Both the position numbers and the translations under genes were made by a program. From assembly GCA_004367505.1 (NCBI GenBank), contig SFCB01000045.1, positions 1 to 55,269 on the forward strand: a stretch of DNA of 55,269 nucleotides. The letters run 5' to 3'. This document shows positions 27,165 to 35,741 of the stretch, piece after piece (position 1 is the stretch's first letter; the number at the start of each line of letters is the position of its first letter). The notes under the pieces were generated by a model. It made no database searches, was not told the DNA's origin, and saw only the letters and a program-made list of their open reading frames with translations. The stretch is from Chloroflexi bacterium OHK40 (lineage in GTDB: Bacteria; Chloroflexota; Chloroflexia; Chloroflexales; Chloroflexaceae).

Positions 27165-27200
27165 GTTCCCGCGCCCCTGGCTGCACAGGGGCACGGGAAC
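27165..27200 (-). terminator. Hairpin terminator after the 29-codon gene
   Basis: GTTCCCG-c-GCCCCTG pairs with CAGGGGC-a-CGGGAAC (14 pairs, one opposed mismatch) around a short loop. Read on the minus strand it is followed by CTCTCTTCCTATCT. It separates the small gene at 27225-27314 from pgm. Confidence 0.6.
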
Positions 27201-27224
27201 GATACGAACGCACGCAGGCGGCAC

Positions 27225-27314
27225 TTAGCGCGCGTCGCGCCAGGCGAGCAGCCCACCGACAATCACCACGGCGGCGATGAGCAGCAGCCCGATGACAAAG
27301 ACGATTGGCGACAT
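27225..27314 (-). CDS. Small single-pass membrane protein, 29 aa
   Basis: ATG 27314 follows a textbook ribosome site (AAAGGAGTGCACC). The product is a short N-terminus, one strong helix (VFVIGLLLIAAVVIVGGLLA) and a basic end (WRDAR). It is followed 24 bases later by a hairpin terminator, so it looks like an independent transcript. I do not recognise a family; such short peptides often modulate larger membrane complexes. It is short enough to be missed by standard gene calling. Confidence 0.6.
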   Translation of the reverse strand: MSPIVFVIGLLLIAAVVIVGGLLAWRDAR

Positions 27315-27645
27315 GGTGCACTCCTTTCTTGCAGCCTGTGAACCTTCGTGGAACCACCATTTTCCTTCGGTCGCATGCGCCGGATCGCAGCATACTGCAT
27401 CGACGAAGTACCGAAAGCGCGGGGTTTCAACGAGCGCAAGAGCAAGCTTGCTACCACGATCCGCAGCGCACCTCCATCGAAGAGCAAAGCGGGATCGCTA
27501 TGCCGCGCCTCCAGGATACCACCAGCGGGGCGGGCTGAGAATAGCGCCAGCCAAACCGCACGTCGAGATCGGCCAATTGTCCCTGGCGCAGGGCTTCCCC
27601 GGCTGTTAGGATACCGGACGGGGGTATCGAAGCAGAAAGCAGCGA
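27315..27645. other. Divergent intergenic region
   Basis: About 330 bases between the small minus-strand gene and the EamA gene. I see no gene. A TAGGAT at 27607-27612 might be a -10 for the EamA gene, but no -35 is seen. Confidence 0.4.
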
Positions 27646-28554
27646 ATGATGGTAACACCAACACGGGCAGAGGGAGTGGCACGGCTGGGCCTGCCCATGA
27701 CCGATCTGGCGATGATCGCGGTGGTGCTGATCTGGGGCATGAACTTCAGCCTCTCAAAGATCGCCTTGCAGGAGCTCCCGCCACTGCCGTTTGCGGCGCT
27801 ACGCTTCAGCGCCGGGGCCGTGCTACTCTGGCTCTTGCTCCGGCGCCTGGAGCCGCCTCGGCCACTCCCCCCTGGCGCCCTCTGGAAGCTCACCTGGATC
27901 GGGATCGTAGGCAACACGTTCTACCAGGTCGGGTTCACCTATGGGCTCAAGCTTACCAGTGCCGCCAACGCCGCGCTCCTGATCGCCGCCACCCCGGCCC
28001 TGGTAGCGGGGTTTGGAGCCCTGCTGGGGATCGAGCCGCTGCGGCGCAACACGATCTACGGCATTGCCCTCGCCTTCGGCGGCGCGGCCCTGGTGCTCGC
28101 CGCTCGTGGCTTGCACTTCACCGCTGGCGGAATCGTTGGCGACCTGATGCTGCTAGGCTGTGCCGTCTGCTGGACGATCTATACGCTCGGCGTCCGCACC
28201 GTGGGCAGCGGGCTCTCGCCCCTGGCGATCACCACCTGGACGATGGTGACGGGCGCGCCGGGCCTGCTGCTGGTGAGCCTGCCCGACATCCTGCGGGTGG
28301 ACTGGGCCGCGCTCAGCCTTACCACCTGGGCCTGCCTGGGCTACGCCACCCTGCTGGCGCTCGTGCTGGCCTACGTGCTGTGGAACAACAGCGTGCGGGT
28401 GGTTGGCACCAACCGTACCGCCGTCTACGGGTGCGCCATCCCGCTCTGCGCCGCGCTCTTCGCCTGGCCCCTGCTGGGTGAGCAGCCTACCTGGCTCCAG
28501 GCCGCTGGCGGCGCGCTGATCATCGGCGGGGTGCTGCTCACCCGGAGGAGCTAG
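27646..28554 (+). CDS. EamA/DMT-family transporter
   Basis: 302 aa, ten predicted helices in two EamA repeats. Repeat 1 starts MIAVVLIWGMNFSLSKIALQEL, with LPFAALRFSAGAV next; repeat 2 starts near residue 160 (LLGCAVCWTIYTLGVRTVG) and ends with LCAALFAWPLLGEQPTWLQAAGG-type signature. It is a probable inner-membrane exporter of a small metabolite; the substrate is unknown. ATG 27646 and 27649 are both possible, and neither has a clear ribosome site. It is not closely similar to the EamA gene at 9354 in its N-terminus, so it is not a recent duplication. Confidence 0.9.
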   Translation: MMVTPTRAEGVARLGLPMTDLAMIAVVLIWGMNFSLSKIALQELPPLPFAALRFSAGAVLLWLLLRRLEPPRPLPPGALWKLTWIGIVGNTFYQVGFTYGLKLTSAANAALLIAATPALVAGFGALLGIEPLRRNTIYGIALAFGGAALVLAARGLHFTAGGIVGDLMLLGCAVCWTIYTLGVRTVGSGLSPLAITTWTMVTGAPGLLLVSLPDILRVDWAALSLTTWACLGYATLLALVLAYVLWNNSVRVVGTNRTAVYGCAIPLCAALFAWPLLGEQPTWLQAAGGALIIGGVLLTRRS

Positions 28555-28667
28555 GGGATCACCACGGTGATGGCGCGGGGCCGCGATCAGGTGGAGAGGC
28601 CTCGGTGGAGGGGCTGGGCCTCATCGATGATCTCCGCCTGAGGACTCCTCCGCCACGGACGGGCGCG

Positions 28668-28676
28668 TGGTATAGT
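28668..28676 (+). promoter_or_regulatory. Extended -10 promoter
   Basis: TGG then TATAGT at 28671-28676, followed about 20 bases later by AGGAGG and the start codon at 28707. Confidence 0.45.
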
Positions 28677-28706
28677 GTGACCACCGTCGTCCTCAGGAGG
28701 ATGCCC

Positions 28707-31658
28707 ATGCGCCAGCGCGCCCTTGCTCCGCTGATGATCGGCCGCGAGCCACAGCTCGCCGAGCTGCACAACCTGCTCGCCCAGGCCCGCGCCGGGCAAG
28801 GCCAGGTGATCTTCATCGCGGGGGAGGCCGGCGTCGGCAAGACGCGTTTGCTCCGGGAGTTCGTGCGCTCGCTGGCAAACGACGAGGGACTGAGCGTCTT
28901 CACTGGCTACTGCTACGACGAGCACCCGGCGCCACCCTACGGCCCCTTCGCCGAGATACTCCGGCGGGAAGTGCCGAGCACCCCGGCCATCGCCGAACTA
29001 CGGCGGCTGCTGGCCAGCCTGGCCCCCGCCGGGGCCGACGCCGGCGACCCGCAGGCCGAGCGACGCCGGCTCTTCCATGCCATCCACCAGGCGCTCCGCC
29101 CGACAGGAACGCGGACCCATGTGCTGCTCCTGGAGGATCTGCACTGGTCGGACGAGGCGAGCCGGGATCTGCTACTCTACCTGGCGCGGGTCACCGCAAG
29201 CGATCGGATGCTGATCGTGGGCAGCTACCGCAGCGACGAGATGCACCGGCTGCACCCGCTGGCCGGGCTGATCGCCCGCTTCGCCCGCGACCGCCGCTCC
29301 GTGGAGCTGCGCCTGCAGCCGCTGAGCCGCGCCGAACTGGCCGAAATGCTCGCCGCAACCCTGGGCGAGGCCCCCGCGCCCGAACTACTGGCGGCGCTCT
29401 ACGAGCGTACCGAAGGCAACCCCTTCTTCGCCGAGGAGGTATTGGAGGGCTTGCTGGCAGAGGGCCGCGCGCCCGACGCCGGCAAACTCACGCTGACGAT
29501 TCCGATCTCAATCAAGGACAGTGTGCTGCGCCGGGCCGCCGAGCTCGACGAGTCCACGGCGCTGGCCCTGCGGGCCGCGGCGGTGATCGGTCGGAGCTTC
29601 GACTTCGAACTGCTGCTGCGCCTGAGCGGCATACGTGAGGCCGAACTGCTGCGCAGCCTGGCCGTGCTGGTGGAACGCCAGCTCATCGCCGAGGAGCCAG
29701 GCGGCCCCGAGGACCGCTACCGGTTTCGCCACGAGCTGATCCGCGCCGCCCTGTACGAGGAGATGCTGCGCCGCGAACGGCGCCTGCGCCACCTGGAGGT
29801 GCTGCGGGCCCTCGAGGAGCTTCACGCCGCCAACCCGGCGGCGAACGTGGACCAGCTTGCCTACCACGCCCTCAGCGCGCGGGCCCTGCCAGAGGCGGCC
29901 CGCTACAGCGAACTGGCCGGCGACCGGGCGAGCCGTGTCCATGCCTACCGCGAGGCCCTGGGTCATTACGAGGCTGCCCTGGAGGCGGGGGAGCAGGCGG
30001 GCACACTGGATGAGCAGCGCCGTGGCGAACTGCTGGCCCGCCTGGGCCACACCGCCTATCTGCTCGGCGAGCCACGCCGGGCCGCCGACGTCTGGCGCGA
30101 GGCCCTGGCCTGCTTCGAGGCCCTGAACCAGCCACGCCGTGTCGCCGACATCCGCCGCTGGCTCGGCCGCACCGCCTGGGACACCGGCGCCGTCGAGGAG
30201 GCCTTCGCGCAGACACGAGCGGCCCTCGCCACCCTGGAGGGTGAGGGGCCGAGCCGCGAGTTGGCCATGGCCTACAGCGCGCTCTCGCACCTCCACATGT
30301 TTCAGATCTTCGAGCATGTGCCAGGCGCCACAGCAGAGTGTATTGCCCTCGGCGAACGAGCCCTGGCGCTTGCCGATGCGCTTGGCGACGACCAGGTGCG
30401 TACGCACGCCCTGAACAATATCGGCGTGGCCCTGGTGGACTCAGGCCGGGCCGCGGAGGGTCTGGCGTACCTTGAGCGCAGCCTGGCGATTGCCCGCGCC
30501 GCGGATTTGCCCGCCGACGCTGTGCGCGCCTACATTAATCTCGGCGCCAAGCTCTGCAAGGTGGGCCGGCGACCCGAGGGCCTCGCCCTTCAGCGTGAGG
30601 GCTACGCCTACGCGACCCGCCTCGGCTACATTCGCGGCTCGAATAAGCTGCTCATCAGCATCTGCTACAGCGAGCTGCAAGTGGGCGAGTGGCAGCGCCT
30701 GGAGGAGCACCTTGCCGAGGCGCTGCGGCCGGGATTCCCCGGCGCCAGCGAGGAGCGCACGCTCTTCCCCTATTTTCAGGCCCTCCTGCTCTACGCCCGT
30801 GGCCAGCCGGCAGAGGCCTGCGCCATCCTCACCGGCCTGCGCGCGGCCACCACCGATAGTGACGAGATCTTCAGCATTGAGGAGCTGCAAAGCGCTGTCT
30901 ACGCCGCCATGGGCGAGATCGAGCAGGCGCTGGCCACGGCTGACCGGGTGATGGAGCATATGCGGGGCCTGCTCGCCCCCGGCGCTCCGCTCACGACCCT
31001 GGGTCACCACGCCTTCAAACTGAGCCGGATTGCCGAGCTCTACCTGGAGCACGGGCGCCGCGCCGAGGCGCTGGAGATCCTGGCGGCTCAGGAGGCGGCC
31101 CTGGGGAGCAACGCGATCTGGGAGGAGGAGGCGGCAGACCTGACCCAGCTGCGCGGGATGGTGGCTCTGGAGGATCAGCCAGCAGCGGCGGCTGACTATT
31201 TTGCCCAGGCGATCGCCCACTGTGAGCGGCTGGTGAGCCTGCCCGACGTGATCAGCAACCGGCGCAGGCGTGTGGGGGCGCTCCTGCGCCTGGGCACCCC
31301 CGACGCCAGGGCCGCCGCCCGGGAAGAGCTGCGGGCTGCCCGTGTTGCCGCCGAATCGCTTGGCTTTGGCTTCGAGCTCGCCCGCATCGCCGCCCTTGAG
31401 GAGGAGCTCGCGCCTGCCCGCGCTACGAGCAGCACGAGAAGCGCACGACCTCTGGATGGGCTCACCCCCCGCGAGCTCGAAGTGCTGGCCCTGATCACCC
31501 GGGGCCTCTCCAATCGCGCGATCGCCGAGATCCTGGTGATCTCCGAGAAGACCGCCGAGGTGCACGTACGCAACATCCTCGGGAAGCTCGGCTTTAGCTC
31601 CCGGACCCAGGCCGCAACCTACGCCGTCGAGCGCGGGATCGTCGCCAGGTCGGCGTAG
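28707..31658 (+). CDS. LuxR-family ATPase regulator (MalT-like/LAL)
   Basis: 983 aa. ATG 28707 is used because AGGAGG ends 6 bases before it; an ATG at 28701 sits too close. Residues about 15-250 form a STAND/AAA-type ATPase with Walker A GEAGVGKTRLL and Walker B-like VLLLEDLHWSDEASRDLLL. A winged-helix-like link and a long TPR region (about 380-880, repeats such as LNNIGVALVDSGRAAEGLAYLERSL) follow. The C-terminal LuxR DNA-binding domain is complete: LTPRELEVLALITRGLSNRAIAEIL and VHVRNILGKLGFSSRTQAATYA. Such proteins turn on transcription when an inducer binds the TPR/ATPase part. Its target is unknown. Confidence 0.92.
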   Translation: MRQRALAPLMIGREPQLAELHNLLAQARAGQGQVIFIAGEAGVGKTRLLREFVRSLANDEGLSVFTGYCYDEHPAPPYGPFAEILRREVPSTPAIAELRRLLASLAPAGADAGDPQAERRRLFHAIHQALRPTGTRTHVLLLEDLHWSDEASRDLLLYLARVTASDRMLIVGSYRSDEMHRLHPLAGLIARFARDRRSVELRLQPLSRAELAEMLAATLGEAPAPELLAALYERTEGNPFFAEEVLEGLLAEGRAPDAGKLTLTIPISIKDSVLRRAAELDESTALALRAAAVIGRSFDFELLLRLSGIREAELLRSLAVLVERQLIAEEPGGPEDRYRFRHELIRAALYEEMLRRERRLRHLEVLRALEELHAANPAANVDQLAYHALSARALPEAARYSELAGDRASRVHAYREALGHYEAALEAGEQAGTLDEQRRGELLARLGHTAYLLGEPRRAADVWREALACFEALNQPRRVADIRRWLGRTAWDTGAVEEAFAQTRAALATLEGEGPSRELAMAYSALSHLHMFQIFEHVPGATAECIALGERALALADALGDDQVRTHALNNIGVALVDSGRAAEGLAYLERSLAIARAADLPADAVRAYINLGAKLCKVGRRPEGLALQREGYAYATRLGYIRGSNKLLISICYSELQVGEWQRLEEHLAEALRPGFPGASEERTLFPYFQALLLYARGQPAEACAILTGLRAATTDSDEIFSIEELQSAVYAAMGEIEQALATADRVMEHMRGLLAPGAPLTTLGHHAFKLSRIAELYLEHGRRAEALEILAAQEAALGSNAIWEEEAADLTQLRGMVALEDQPAAAADYFAQAIAHCERLVSLPDVISNRRRRVGALLRLGTPDARAAAREELRAARVAAESLGFGFELARIAALEEELAPARATSSTRSARPLDGLTPRELEVLALITRGLSNRAIAEILVISEKTAEVHVRNILGKLGFSSRTQAATYAVERGIVARSA

Positions 31659-31942
31659 CGCCGGACCCTGCACGGGGTGCCCATGGCCGGAGTAGAATGG
31701 CAGGTGCCGCGACCTTGAGCGCCTGAAGCAATGGGGGGTGCGTCCAGAACCTGTGTGAGCCGTGAGCATGAGGCACCGCACCACGTACCCGAGCGCTACC
31801 TGATTCCCCTTAGGACTAGAGGAGGAGCTGCCGGCGCGAACAACTGGCCAGGAATACCTGATCCCAACGATGTGCCCCGGGCCTCGCTTCGCTATGATCA
31901 GCTTGCAGTGTAAACAAGCGAGCGAAGAGAGCGAGGCCATAG

Positions 31943-32140
31943 ATGATCCCGGAACGTGACTATTTTCTGGCAAAAGCTGAGACACGCCGGCGACAGGAAG
32001 AGGCCGAGGCGGCACGCCTGGTTCGCGAGGCCCGCCGCGAGGATGCGGCCCGGCGCCGCGAGCAGGCCGGCGAGGACGGCGAGTCGCGCAGCCCGACAGG
32101 CGCGCTCGGCTGGCTGCGGCGCCTCGCCGGCGCCCGCTGA
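31943..32140 (+). CDS. Small charged protein, 65 aa
   Basis: ATG 31943 lies after GAGAGCGAGGCC. The product is a mostly helical, highly charged peptide (ETRRRQEEAEAARLVREARR) with a Gly/Ser break and a short amphipathic end (GALGWLRRLAGAR), so it may bind membrane or nucleic acid. I do not recognise a family. TATGAT at 31893-31898 may be its -10. Confidence 0.5.
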   Translation: MIPERDYFLAKAETRRRQEEAEAARLVREARREDAARRREQAGEDGESRSPTGALGWLRRLAGAR

Positions 32141-32183
32141 CGGGGACAGGACGAACGCGAACCAGTAGCCCACGGACGACGGT

Positions 32184-34121
32184 TTGGAGCTCACACCCGC
32201 ATGGTCGATCACCCTGGCGAGCAATGACCAGGTTGCCAGGCACGCAGCCGAGGAACTGCGTGCCATGCTGGCGCGTCTCGGCGCGCCGGAGTTGCCGATC
32301 GGCACCACCACCAGCGGGCCGCGAATCGCCCTGGAGCACGGTCCCGACGGGGATGGCTTCGTACGCGCCCCGAGCGACCACGGCCTGACGCTCCGGGGCG
32401 ATGGCCCACGCGGTCTGCTCTACGCCGTCTATGATCTGCTTGAGGCACTCGGCTGCCGCTGGCCCGCGCCGGGGGCCGAGCGCATCCCCCGCTACACCCG
32501 CGTACTCCTCCCCACGCATGCCATCGCCGATCGGCCTGCCCTGGAGCGGCGCGGCCTGGTGATCGGCCATGATCACGCCCTCGCCCGGGCCGAGGAGTGG
32601 ATCAGCTGGGCCGCCCGTAATCGCCTCAACACGATCGTCGTCCACACGACGATTCGCGCTCCAGCCTTCGGCGCGTGTCGCCTCAGCAGCTGGCGCGCCC
32701 GCCGGCGCAGCCTGCTACCGCTCATCCGCGCCCGGGGTATGCGGCTTGAGCTCGGTGGCCACCACCTGCGCGATCTGCTGCCCCGGCGGCTGTTCCGCGT
32801 CGAACCCGAGCTTTTCCGGCACGACGGCGCCCGGCGCACCGCCGACCACAACCTCTGTGTGAGCAGCCCCCGGGCGCTGGCCTTCGCGCGCCGGACGGCT
32901 GCCGCCTTCTTCCAGGCCTACCCGGAGGCCGAGGTCTACCACCTCTGGCCCGACGACCTGCGCGTGGGCGGCTGGTGTCGCTGCCCGCGCTGCGCGGCGC
33001 TCTCGCCCGCCGACCAGGCGCTCACGGCCATCAACGCACTGGCCGAGGCGCTGCCCGAGCGGCGCCGTACGGCCAGGGTGGCCTACCTGGCCTACCACGA
33101 TACCGAAGAGCCGCCAGCTGCCGTTGCCCCCCACCCTGCCGTGCAACTGCTCTTCGCCCCGCGCCTGCGCAGCTACGCCGAGGGGATCGGCGGGCCGGCC
33201 AACGCGCCGGTGGCCAACAGGCTGCGCCGGTGTGCTGCGGTCTTCACGCGGCCCGGGAGCCCTGGCCCGGCGCTCTTCGAGTATTACCTGGACGGCATCC
33301 TCTTCAAGTCGGCGCCGCCACCGCTTGCGCAGACGATCGCCGCCGACCTGCGGGCCTACCACGGCATGGGCGCGAGCGCCGTGTACGCCCTGCTCACCGG
33401 CGATAGGCCCCTGTGCTACGCATCCCCGAATGCCTACTGCTTCGCCAGGCTGGCATGGGCCCCCGATAGCGATCCGGCTGAGATCCTGCTAGCCTATGCG
33501 ACTGCACGGGCGCCCCGGGCCGCCACGGATCTCGCCCTGGCCTACGCCGAGCTCGCTGGCGCCTGGCGGCCCATCCTGGAGCGTAGCGCCACAGCCGAAG
33601 CACCTGGCGAGACCATCCGCCCACGCGACCCCGTCGCCACGCCGCCCGCCGACGTGCTCGACGCCATTCTGGCGCCCCGGCGAGCCGCGGAGCGGCGACT
33701 CGACGCGATGGCCACGGGCGCCGACGCCCTCGCTCGCGGGCGTGCCGCCTGGGATGCCGCCATGAACGCTGAGCCGGGCCTGGCCCCGGAGCGTAGCGAG
33801 TGGGAACTCGGCGCGTTGCTGCTCGGCTTCTTGCACGCGCGCCAGAAACTCTATGTACTGGCCGACCGCGAGGCAGCGCCCCCGCTGCTCGCCGAAGCGC
33901 TCGCTGAAGCCCAGGCCGCCCTCGACGCCATGCTGGCGTGGGCCCAGGAGCACGTACCACCCGCTGCCCGGGGCGAGCACCTACTGTTCCGGGCACCTTT
34001 CCAGCTCCAGCTCGACCATATCGCCGACCGGCACCTGCTCACACCGCTGGCCCGCTTTGGGCTGCGCGTGCGCCGCGCGGGCGATCTGGCACGCTACGCG
34101 ATCGGGCTCGACTGGCGCTGA
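32184..34121 (+). CDS. DUF4838-type (alpha-glucuronidase-like) protein
   Basis: 645 aa. Residues about 5-100 resemble the N-terminal domain seen in GH67/GH20 enzymes (SNDQVARHAAEELRAML; GPRGLLYAVYDLLEALGCRW). A TIM-barrel-like DUF4838 region follows: LERRGLVIGHDHA, WISWAARNRLNTIVVH, VYHLWPDDLRVGGWCRCPRC and FEYYLDGILFKS. W-P-D-D-x(n)-CxCxxC is a mark of the family. The function of DUF4838 is not established; a carbohydrate substrate is inferred. The start is TTG 32184, since an in-frame stop lies at 32166 and no ATG or GTG comes before residue 28. No signal peptide is seen, which is odd for a polysaccharide enzyme. Confidence 0.7.
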   Translation: MELTPAWSITLASNDQVARHAAEELRAMLARLGAPELPIGTTTSGPRIALEHGPDGDGFVRAPSDHGLTLRGDGPRGLLYAVYDLLEALGCRWPAPGAERIPRYTRVLLPTHAIADRPALERRGLVIGHDHALARAEEWISWAARNRLNTIVVHTTIRAPAFGACRLSSWRARRRSLLPLIRARGMRLELGGHHLRDLLPRRLFRVEPELFRHDGARRTADHNLCVSSPRALAFARRTAAAFFQAYPEAEVYHLWPDDLRVGGWCRCPRCAALSPADQALTAINALAEALPERRRTARVAYLAYHDTEEPPAAVAPHPAVQLLFAPRLRSYAEGIGGPANAPVANRLRRCAAVFTRPGSPGPALFEYYLDGILFKSAPPPLAQTIAADLRAYHGMGASAVYALLTGDRPLCYASPNAYCFARLAWAPDSDPAEILLAYATARAPRAATDLALAYAELAGAWRPILERSATAEAPGETIRPRDPVATPPADVLDAILAPRRAAERRLDAMATGADALARGRAAWDAAMNAEPGLAPERSEWELGALLLGFLHARQKLYVLADREAAPPLLAEALAEAQAALDAMLAWAQEHVPPAARGEHLLFRAPFQLQLDHIADRHLLTPLARFGLRVRRAGDLARYAIGLDWR

Positions 34122-34162
34122 CGGAGAGCTCCGCGCGCGACCGGCATCGCTCCGGGCGCAAA

Positions 34163-34190
34163 TTGACGCCCGCCCCAGATCGGGTAAGAT
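34163..34190 (+). promoter_or_regulatory. Leaderless promoter of the 34200 operon
   Basis: TTGACG (34163-34168), 16-base spacer, TAAGAT (34185-34190). ATG 34200 is 9 bases after the -10 box, leaving no space for a ribosome site. Confidence 0.75.
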
Positions 34191-34199
34191 AGGGTCGCT

Positions 34200-34643
34200 A
34201 TGGAGGAGAACTTCTTCACCTACCAGCGCCGGGCGCTGCGGCCGCTTCTCGCCTGGGGCATCGGTAGCGCCGTGCTAGGCGCCGCGATGCTGCCCATCCC
34301 CGGATTCTGGCGCCACTTCGGCGCTCAGGCCGTGGCGTGGGGCGTCATCGATGTGGTGCTCGCCATCGCCGGGCGGCGCCAGGCCCTGCTCAAGGCAGAG
34401 GCCCTGGCCACCCACGCCCTCGATGAGGCCCGGGCCACCCGTGAGGCTGAGCGCTTTCGCAACATCTTGCTCTTCAATGCCGGGCTCGATGTGCTCTACA
34501 TCATCGCCGGCCTGCTCGTCGCCCGCCGTTACGCCGAGCGCCCCGACCACAGCGGCCTTGGCGCCGGCATCGCCGCCCAGGGCGCCTTCCTGCTGCTCTT
34601 CGATGCGCTCCTGGCCCGCGACGTGGACGCTACCTACCTCTAA
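34200..34643 (+). CDS. Conserved membrane protein, 147 aa
   Basis: Four hydrophobic helices in a short protein (LLAWGIGSAVLGAAML; AVAWGVIDVVLAIAG; ILLFNAGLDVLYIIAGLLVA; GIAAQGAFLLLFDALLA) with a charged helix between helices 2 and 3 (AEALATHALDEARATREAERFRN split by one break). It looks like the DUF6992 type of small membrane proteins, of unknown role. It is the first gene of an operon with a methyltransferase (directly adjoining) and a GNAT acetyltransferase. The promoter position indicates translation of a leaderless message. Confidence 0.8.
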   Translation: MEENFFTYQRRALRPLLAWGIGSAVLGAAMLPIPGFWRHFGAQAVAWGVIDVVLAIAGRRQALLKAEALATHALDEARATREAERFRNILLFNAGLDVLYIIAGLLVARRYAERPDHSGLGAGIAAQGAFLLLFDALLARDVDATYL

Positions 34644-35741
34644 ATGATCACCCGCGATCTCTTCCCTCTGCTTCAGTGCCCCACCTGCCACTCGCGCGAT
34701 CTGTACGTCACCGATGCCGGTGTCCACTGCACGCGCTGCGCGAACCGCTACCCCTTCCGTGACGGCTACATCGACCTGATGCCCCGCGATGCGGCCTACG
34801 ACTACGTCTCGAAGTATGTGACCGACGAGGCCGAACTGGCTGAGGAGCTCGACTACCGCGAGCTCGCGCCGCCACTGCTTGCCGCCGGAGTGCGCGACCG
34901 GACCTTGCGCCGCCTGATGCGCTTCGGCCCGGGCGATGTGGTGCTCGACAATGGCTGCGGCACCGCCAAGCACGCCGTCTGGAACGCGCATCGGGTGCGC
35001 CTGATGGTCGGTAGCGACCCGGCCACGCTCTTCGCCGACCAGGCCCTGGCCGAGGTGGCGCTCGCCAAAGCCGACTCGCGCAGTCTGCCTTTCGCCGAGG
35101 GCAGCTTTGATAAGGCCTTCGCGATCGACATCCTCGAGCACTTCCCGCTCGAGGTGATCGACGCCTACCTCGCCGAGACGGCCCGCGTGCTGCGGCCCGG
35201 TGGGCGCATGCTCGCCTTCTCCAATACCCGCGAGATGTCGCCGATCCAGCCGGTGATCAACCTGAGCCGCCGCCTCGGCCGGCTCTTCGTGCGCGCCGGC
35301 CTCTACGACTTCTCCCGCGAGGCCCGTCGCAAATCCGACCATCTGAAGGCCCTGGAGACGTGGGAAGATGTCCTGGCGGCCTTCGAGCGCGCCGGTCTCC
35401 GCCCCGTCAGGGTGATCTTCTGGAACAGCCTCTTTACTACCTTCGTTGAGCACGTGCTCATGAAGCTCGGCGAGGCGGCGCTGGGACGCGGAAGTTCGGA
35501 ACGCCAGAAGGACCAGGACGGGGAAGCCGGGGGAGCGCCCGGCACAAACGGCACGCTCGCCTCGCCCGCCGGTATCGCCCGCGAGATTCGCGCGCGACGG
35601 CGCGTGCGGGCCACACTCCGCCCCGGAAGTCCCGTCTATCTGGCGCTGCAGGCGATCACGCTGCTGATGGAACTGGACCTCTGGCTCTTCGGCTGGATGC
35701 GCTGTGGGAGCTACTTCATCCTGGTGGAGAAGCCACGGTGA
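34644..35741 (+). CDS. SAM-dependent methyltransferase with zinc-ribbon N-terminus
   Basis: 365 aa, starting directly after the stop of the membrane protein. Residues about 9-48 are a Trm112-like zinc ribbon (CPTCHSRDLYVTDAG..CTRC, four Cys). The class I methyltransferase domain has motif I VVLDNGCGTAKH near residue 95, a DPATLFADQALAE strand and FDKAFAIDILEHFPLEVIDAYLAE with the LRPGGRM loop. A C-terminal part of about 80 residues ends in a hydrophobic helix (LQAITLLMELDLWLFGWM), which could tether the enzyme to the membrane. The substrate cannot be read; such enzymes often act on quinones, lipids or glycans. Confidence 0.85.
   Translation: MITRDLFPLLQCPTCHSRDLYVTDAGVHCTRCANRYPFRDGYIDLMPRDAAYDYVSKYVTDEAELAEELDYRELAPPLLAAGVRDRTLRRLMRFGPGDVVLDNGCGTAKHAVWNAHRVRLMVGSDPATLFADQALAEVALAKADSRSLPFAEGSFDKAFAIDILEHFPLEVIDAYLAETARVLRPGGRMLAFSNTREMSPIQPVINLSRRLGRLFVRAGLYDFSREARRKSDHLKALETWEDVLAAFERAGLRPVRVIFWNSLFTTFVEHVLMKLGEAALGRGSSERQKDQDGEAGGAPGTNGTLASPAGIAREIRARRRVRATLRPGSPVYLALQAITLLMELDLWLFGWMRCGSYFILVEKPR

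Noticed and set aside
27348-28481. 377-codon plus-strand ORF overlapping the EamA transporter in another frame
   Set aside because: The EamA frame has ten hydrophobic helices and family motifs; this one is Arg/Pro-rich without domains.
30441-32645. 734-codon minus-strand ORF across the LuxR gene and the small charged gene
   Set aside because: It is antisense to the TPR and LuxR regions, which carry clear domains; no recognisable motif in the antisense product.
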